9,335 bases of DNA, from NCBI GenBank assembly GCA_045403155.1, contig JAXIPB010000209.1, positions 1-9,335 on the forward strand, written 5' to 3'. This stretch comes from JAXIPB01 sp045403155. Its GTDB lineage: Bacteria; Actinomycetota; Actinomycetes; Mycobacteriales; Micromonosporaceae. The stretch's first letter is position 1. Each line of letters begins with the position of its first letter. Positions 6,135 through 9,335 of the stretch are shown here, in pieces. The notes under the pieces are model-generated. The model worked only from the letters and a program-made list of their open reading frames with translations, had not been told where the DNA came from and searched no databases. Both the position numbers and the translations under genes were made by a program.

Positions 6135-7360
6135 AGGATCGTGGCGGCAGTAGGCTTGCCGACGTGACCTGGTACTCACGCGAAGACGCTGCTGAGCGGG
6201 TCGGGGTCGAGCCTTCCTACCTCGCTCGACTGGTCGATCTCGGCATCCTTGCCCCGGAGGAGTCGGATCGCTTCTCGCCGGGCGACGTGCGCCGCGTGCT
6301 GCTTGCCCGATCGCTCGAGGATGCCGGGATCTCGCTCGAAGAGGTGGCCGCTGCGATCCGGCGTGGTGCCCTGTCGCTCGCCTTCCTCGACGGGGCCAGC
6401 TACGAGCGGTTCGCCGCCCTTGCCGCCGAGACGTTCCGGCAGGTCAGCGACCGGACCGGGATCCCGCTCGAGCTGGTGATGGTCATCCGTGAAGCGATCG
6501 GCATGGCCCAGCCGTCTCCCGATGACCGGCTCCGCGAGGACGAGCTGGCGATCGTGCCGTTCATCGAGCTCCAGGTGGCCGAGGGGTTCCGGCCGGTCGC
6601 CATCGAGCATCTGCTCCGCGTCCAGGGAGACGGCACCCGGCGGATCACCGAAGAGGAGTCGGCCTGGTGGACCTCCGAGGTGGTCGAGCCGGCCATCGCG
6701 GCGGGCAAGGGCCCGGATGAGATCGGGAACGCCGACTTCGCCGACCGGATCACCCCGGCTTCGGAGCAAGCCATCCTGGCCATGTATCACGCGCAGCAGG
6801 CGCGCGCCTGGACCGCCAACATCATCGACGGCTTCGAGGTGCTGATGGCGAACGCGGGGATCCGCAGCCGTCTCGAGCGACCACCCGCGATCTGCTTCCT
6901 CGATATCACCGGCTACACGCGGCTGACCCAGGAACGTGGCGACGATGCGGCCGCTGACCTGGCGGCAATGCTCGCGCGGCTGGTGCAGCGCAGCTCCGTG
7001 CAGCGCGGTGGCAAGCCGATCAAGTGGCTGGGTGACGGCGTCATGCTGTACTTCGGAGAGCCCGGCGCGGGCGTGCATGCCGCCCTCGAGATGCTGGACG
7101 GTCTCACGGCCGCCGGGTTGCCGCCGGCCCACGTCGGCCTGGCCGCGGGGCCGGTCCTGTTCCAGGAGGGCGACTACTTCGGCCAGACCGTGAACCTCTC
7201 GGCGCGCATCGCCGACTATGCGCGACAGGGCGAGGTGCTGGTCAGCCAGGCAGTAGCCGACGGCTCGCCGGATGCGGGGATCACGTTCGCCGACATCGGT
7301 CCGGTGGAGCTCAAGGGCGTATCCGGAACGGTACACCTGCTGCGGGCCCAGCTCGCTTGA
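6131..7360 (+). CDS. Class III adenylate/guanylate cyclase with N-terminal MerR-like HTH
   Basis: A soluble 409-residue protein. Residues 14-78 look like a MerR-type winged helix (WYSREDAAERVGVEPSYLAR, FSPGDVRRVLLARSLEDAG). Residues about 80-240 are helical and resemble the regulatory region of mycobacterial Rv1264-type cyclases (IPLELVMVIREAIGMAQ, IELQVAEGFRPVAIEHLLRV). The catalytic domain begins near 252: FLDITGYT gives metal-binding D258; KWLGDGV gives K298 and metal Asp D302; GDYFGQTVNLSARI gives D348, N355 and R359. The Lys/Asp pair indicates ATP, hence cAMP, and Asn/Arg are the transition-state residues, so the enzyme should be active as a homodimer. No membrane segment is seen. GTG 6131 overlaps the sigma-factor stop (GTGA). 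GTG 6164 is an alternative that removes 11 poorly conserved residues; neither has a strong ribosome binding site, which suggests translational coupling. Confidence 0.9.
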   Translation: MKDRGGSRLADVTWYSREDAAERVGVEPSYLARLVDLGILAPEESDRFSPGDVRRVLLARSLEDAGISLEEVAAAIRRGALSLAFLDGASYERFAALAAETFRQVSDRTGIPLELVMVIREAIGMAQPSPDDRLREDELAIVPFIELQVAEGFRPVAIEHLLRVQGDGTRRITEEESAWWTSEVVEPAIAAGKGPDEIGNADFADRITPASEQAILAMYHAQQARAWTANIIDGFEVLMANAGIRSRLERPPAICFLDITGYTRLTQERGDDAAADLAAMLARLVQRSSVQRGGKPIKWLGDGVMLYFGEPGAGVHAALEMLDGLTAAGLPPAHVGLAAGPVLFQEGDYFGQTVNLSARIADYARQGEVLVSQAVADGSPDAGITFADIGPVELKGVSGTVHLLRAQLA

Positions 7361-7373
7361 CGTTGCTCGCTTG
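7351..7373. repeat. Short direct repeat at a convergent gene junction
   Basis: GCTCGCTTG occurs at 7351-7359 and again at 7365-7373, a 14-base period. The first copy includes part of the cyclase stop codon; the second fills the 13-base gap before the stop of the minus-strand VOC gene. It is probably a small slippage duplication. No rho-independent terminator is visible between these convergent genes. Confidence 0.45.
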
Positions 7374-7787
7374 TCAGTCCTGAGCCGCTGACACAGGGGC
7401 GAGCACGCAGAACTCGTTCCCCTCAGGGTCCGCCATCACGACCCAGGTGACGTCATCGGGTTGACCGATGTCGACCCGACTGGCTCCGAGCCCGATCAAG
7501 CGGTTGACCTGCGCGTCTTGATCAAGGGGCCGGAGATCGAAATGCAGGCGATTCTTCACGGTCTTTGCATCGGGCACGTTCAGGAACAGGATGTCCGGCG
7601 CGACGTCGACCTCGGCGCTGCCTTCCGGCGGCTCGATGACCCACTCGTCCGGGGTCTGATAGGTGATGCGCCACCCCAGAGCCTCCGACCAGAAACGAGC
7701 GAGGCGTTCGCAGTCGGCGGCGTCGACGACGACATTTTGGATCCTGATGTCCAGCCGATCTGCCAGCCTCGCCTCACCGGCGCTCAC
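7374..7787 (-). CDS. VOC / glyoxalase-like domain protein
   Basis: With GTG at 7787 the product has 137 residues, a normal size for a glyoxalase-like (Glyoxalase_6-type) protein. It shows IQNVVVDAADCERLARFWSE followed by ALGWRI (17-41), EWVIEPPEGS (48-57), NRLHFDLRPLDQDAQVNRL (79-97) and WVVMADPEGNEFCVLAP (115-131). HFDL and DPEGNEFCVL are conserved family strands; the His may contribute to a site, but a full metal triad cannot be assigned. The GTG overlaps the stop of the upstream RidA gene (GTGA, 7787-7784). That supports this start over any downstream codon and implies translational coupling. It is only distantly related to the VOC protein at 3348. The substrate is unknown. Confidence 0.86.
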   Translation of the reverse strand: MSAGEARLADRLDIRIQNVVVDAADCERLARFWSEALGWRITYQTPDEWVIEPPEGSAEVDVAPDILFLNVPDAKTVKNRLHFDLRPLDQDAQVNRLIGLGASRVDIGQPDDVTWVVMADPEGNEFCVLAPVSAAQD

Positions 7788-8182
7788 GAGGTCACCGCCG
7801 CGACCGCGCTGACCTCGACCAGCGCACCAGGCACCGCCAGCCCAGCCACACGCACGCCTACGACGGGCGGCGCCGCTCCCGCCAACTCGGCGGCCGCGAC
7901 CGGGTAGGCCGCGGCAAGGTCGACGCCATCGACGAACAGGACCGTCATCATCACCAGATCCTGAGCGCTTGCACCCGCCGCGGCCAGCGCGACGTGCAGG
8001 TTCTTCATCACCTGTTGCGTCTGCGCGGCGGCGTCGTCGCCGCCGACGAGCGCCCCGTCGCCGTCGACGGCGTTCTGGCCGCCGATGTAGACGGTCGTTG
8101 CGCCCGGCGGCACGATCGCGACGTGCGTGAAGGCGGGAGACTGCACGAGTCCTTCTGGACGGAGCAGTGACGTCTGAGCCAT
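7784..8182 (-). CDS. RidA (YjgF/YER057c/UK114) family protein
   Basis: A 132-residue protein. ATG 8182 is chosen because AAGGAGG lies about 8 bases upstream; GTG 8191 would place the start inside that stretch. RidA proteins form trimers and many hydrolyse reactive enamine/imine intermediates of amino-acid metabolism, although several clades do something else. Family features are FTHVAIVPPG and VYIGGQNAVDGDGALVGGDD (the GQ..D.dG strand pair), QTQQVMKNLHVALAAAGAS (about 55-73), DLVMMTVLFVDG, and the C-terminal strand VPGALVEVSAVA. The catalytic Arg of canonical RidA lies a few residues before that strand. The only nearby Arg (VGVRVAG) is shifted in a simple alignment, so canonical deaminase activity is uncertain. 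The gene follows the TPR gene by 56 bases and is coupled to the VOC gene. Confidence 0.88.
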   Translation of the reverse strand: MAQTSLLRPEGLVQSPAFTHVAIVPPGATTVYIGGQNAVDGDGALVGGDDAAAQTQQVMKNLHVALAAAGASAQDLVMMTVLFVDGVDLAAAYPVAAAELAGAAPPVVGVRVAGLAVPGALVEVSAVAAVTS

Positions 8183-8218
8183 GCACTCCACCTCCTTGCT
8201 TCGTCGTGCGCCTCGGTC

Positions 8219-8232
8219 CGAGCTTAGGCTCG
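8219..8232. repeat. Small hairpin between the TPR and RidA genes
   Basis: CGAGC-TTAG-GCTCG, a perfect 5-pair stem with a 4-base loop, lies 6 bases after the TPR stop codon (minus strand). It has no U-tract, so it is at best a weak terminator or processing site. Chance is possible. Confidence 0.25.
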
Positions 8233-8238
8233 ATACCC

Positions 8239-9335
8239 TCAGCTCGCGGCTTCAGTCGCCAGCGCGACCGCCCCGTCCAACGACATGGCACGGCCCTCCG
8301 TTCGTAGACGTTCCAGCTCATCTTCGCCGAGAGCGCTACCGAGCGCCTCGATCACCCTCCGTTGAGCCTCCGCCCTGGGTCCTTGCGGATGCATCCCCAC
8401 CTTTTCCTGCAGAGCTTCCGCCGCACCGAGCACGAGAGCCGCGCGTTCATTCTCACCGCCCTGCGCCAGCATGCGTGCGACTCCGGTCAGGCCGAACGTC
8501 GTCTCCCACTCCGATCCCTGGGAGTGGGCGGCGCTGAGCCCGTTCCGAAATTCGCGGAGGGCTCCCGCGTAGTCCTTCTCGGCCTCATCGAGATGGCTAC
8601 CGAGGATGTACCGGCCCAAGACGTTCGCTTCCGGGGTCCCCTCTTCCTTCACGATCTCCAAGGCCTCGTCGACCGTTCGCTCAGCCCCTTCGAGATCTCC
8701 CTCCAGCCTCCGTCGATGGGCCAGTTGCCGGAGCCACACGATCTGCATCATCCGATTCCCGGTCTGTCGCAGCACTCCGACCATCTCTTCGAGCGCAGGG
8801 CCGGCATCGACGTCCTCGCTCACGTACGACAGCGCCACCAAGACGTTCATCGCCATCCACCGCTCTCCGACCTGCTGAGAGAGATCCAGCGCTTCCGAGT
8901 AGAGCTCGCGCGCTCGCTCGTTGTCGCCCGCTCGAACATGCACACGGCCCAGCGCATACAGAAGGTAGATCTGGGAGACGGCGTCTTCTGCTCTGCGGGC
9001 CACCTCGAGGCCCTCCTCGTATCGGGCGCGGGCTTCATCTCGATCGTCATCCACCAACAGCCGACCGAGGACCTGCAGGGCGAAGGCGAGGTCGGCCGCG
9101 TGACCGACAGACCGACTCAGCTCGACCGCCTTCTTCGCGGAGTCGATCGCGGCCGCACGATCTCCGGTGCGCTGCTCGATCACCGCCTCGAATCGAAGTC
9201 CGCGCGCCTCGGTTGCTTTGTCTCGTGCGCGGACGGCCGCGGCTAGGCCTTCGGTCACCATCGAGCGCGCCGACTCGAGCCGACCGCGATAGAAGGCGAG
9301 GAACGACGCCGCGACCAGCGCGCGTCCGCGAAGTC
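8239..9335 (-). CDS. TPR-repeat protein, C-terminal part of a large regulator (5' end outside the window)
   Basis: The frame is open from the right edge to the stop at 8241-8239 and gives 364 residues with no start needed inside the window. It is almost entirely helical with repeats of roughly 36-42 residues whose cores fit TPR spacing, for example YLLYALGRVHVRAGDNERAR followed by ELYSEALDLS. The tail ends ELERLRTEGRAMSLDGAVALA, resembling the last helices of large actinobacterial signalling ATPases. Those carry an N-terminal cyclase, SARP/BTAD or LuxR-type domain, an NTPase module and a TPR array. The missing N-terminus should hold the effector domain, so the exact class is inferred. It is on the same strand as RidA and the second VOC gene and may regulate or be co-transcribed with them. 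Confidence 0.75.
   Translation of the reverse strand, partial: LRGRALVAASFLAFYRGRLESARSMVTEGLAAAVRARDKATEARGLRFEAVIEQRTGDRAAAIDSAKKAVELSRSVGHAADLAFALQVLGRLLVDDDRDEARARYEEGLEVARRAEDAVSQIYLLYALGRVHVRAGDNERARELYSEALDLSQQVGERWMAMNVLVALSYVSEDVDAGPALEEMVGVLRQTGNRMMQIVWLRQLAHRRRLEGDLEGAERTVDEALEIVKEEGTPEANVLGRYILGSHLDEAEKDYAGALREFRNGLSAAHSQGSEWETTFGLTGVARMLAQGGENERAALVLGAAEALQEKVGMHPQGPRAEAQRRVIEALGSALGEDELERLRTEGRAMSLDGAVALATEAAS

Noticed and set aside
6176..7336. Open frame of 386 codons on the minus strand over the cyclase
   Set aside because: The opposite strand carries all catalytic cyclase motifs; this frame has no recognisable domain.
7788..8321. Upstream extension of the second VOC gene on the minus strand
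   Set aside because: It is Arg-rich, out of phase with and overlapping RidA. The GTGA overlap at 7787 is a better start.
8362..9246. Plus-strand open frame over the TPR gene
   Set aside because: The minus strand shows regular TPR spacing; this frame is a GC-driven antisense opening.

Overview
This is a high-GC (roughly two-thirds G+C) bacterial window with dense, often overlapping genes and strong AAGGAGG-type ribosome binding sites. Its families (a TPR-tailed ECF sigma factor next to a YCII/DGPF protein, a soluble class III cyclase with an Rv1264-like helical region, RibD_C-type reductases, VOC proteins and a long TPR regulator tail) are typical of Actinomycetota or a similar soil high-GC lineage such as Chloroflexota. 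There is no rRNA, tRNA, transposase, phage gene or CRISPR array, so the exact taxon cannot be fixed.

Layout: (1) 1-537, minus strand: a RibD_C/dihydrofolate-reductase-like gene cut by the window edge and broken by an apparent one-base deletion. (2) 538-715: divergent control region with two small tandem hairpins in the leader of the next gene. (3) 716-1588, plus: an aminoglycoside-phosphotransferase-fold kinase. (4) 1619-3100, minus: an exported or membrane-anchored six-Asp-box beta-propeller (BNR/sialidase-like). (5) 3101-3347: divergent spacer with a possible remnant of a Phd/YefM antitoxin. (6) 3348-3761, plus: a VOC protein. (7) 3762-3916: spacer with a candidate ECF promoter. (8) 3917-7360, plus: a four-gene block of RibD_C-type reductase, YCII/DGPY protein, ECF42-type sigma factor and MerR-HTH/class III nucleotide cyclase, with 4-base overlaps at the last two junctions. 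(9) 7374-9335, minus: a TPR protein (C-terminal part only), then RidA, then a second VOC protein, the last two overlapping by GTGA.

The most interesting unit is block 8. Sigma factors with this layout (sigma2, sigma4, DUF6596-like region, TPR-like tail) form the ECF42 group, known to sit beside YCII/DGPF proteins. Here the operon extends into a cyclase that keeps its metal, substrate and transition-state residues and carries a MerR-like DNA-binding domain at its N-terminus. The overlap suggests that sigma-factor output and cAMP production are made together. A TGTCGA-N17-CGTG element upstream could be the sigma factor's own promoter. No experimentally defined function can be read from the sequence, and the ligand of the system is unknown.

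Two places look like indels: a clear break in the first gene and a missing canonical start for the sigma factor. They may be assembly errors or real decay.
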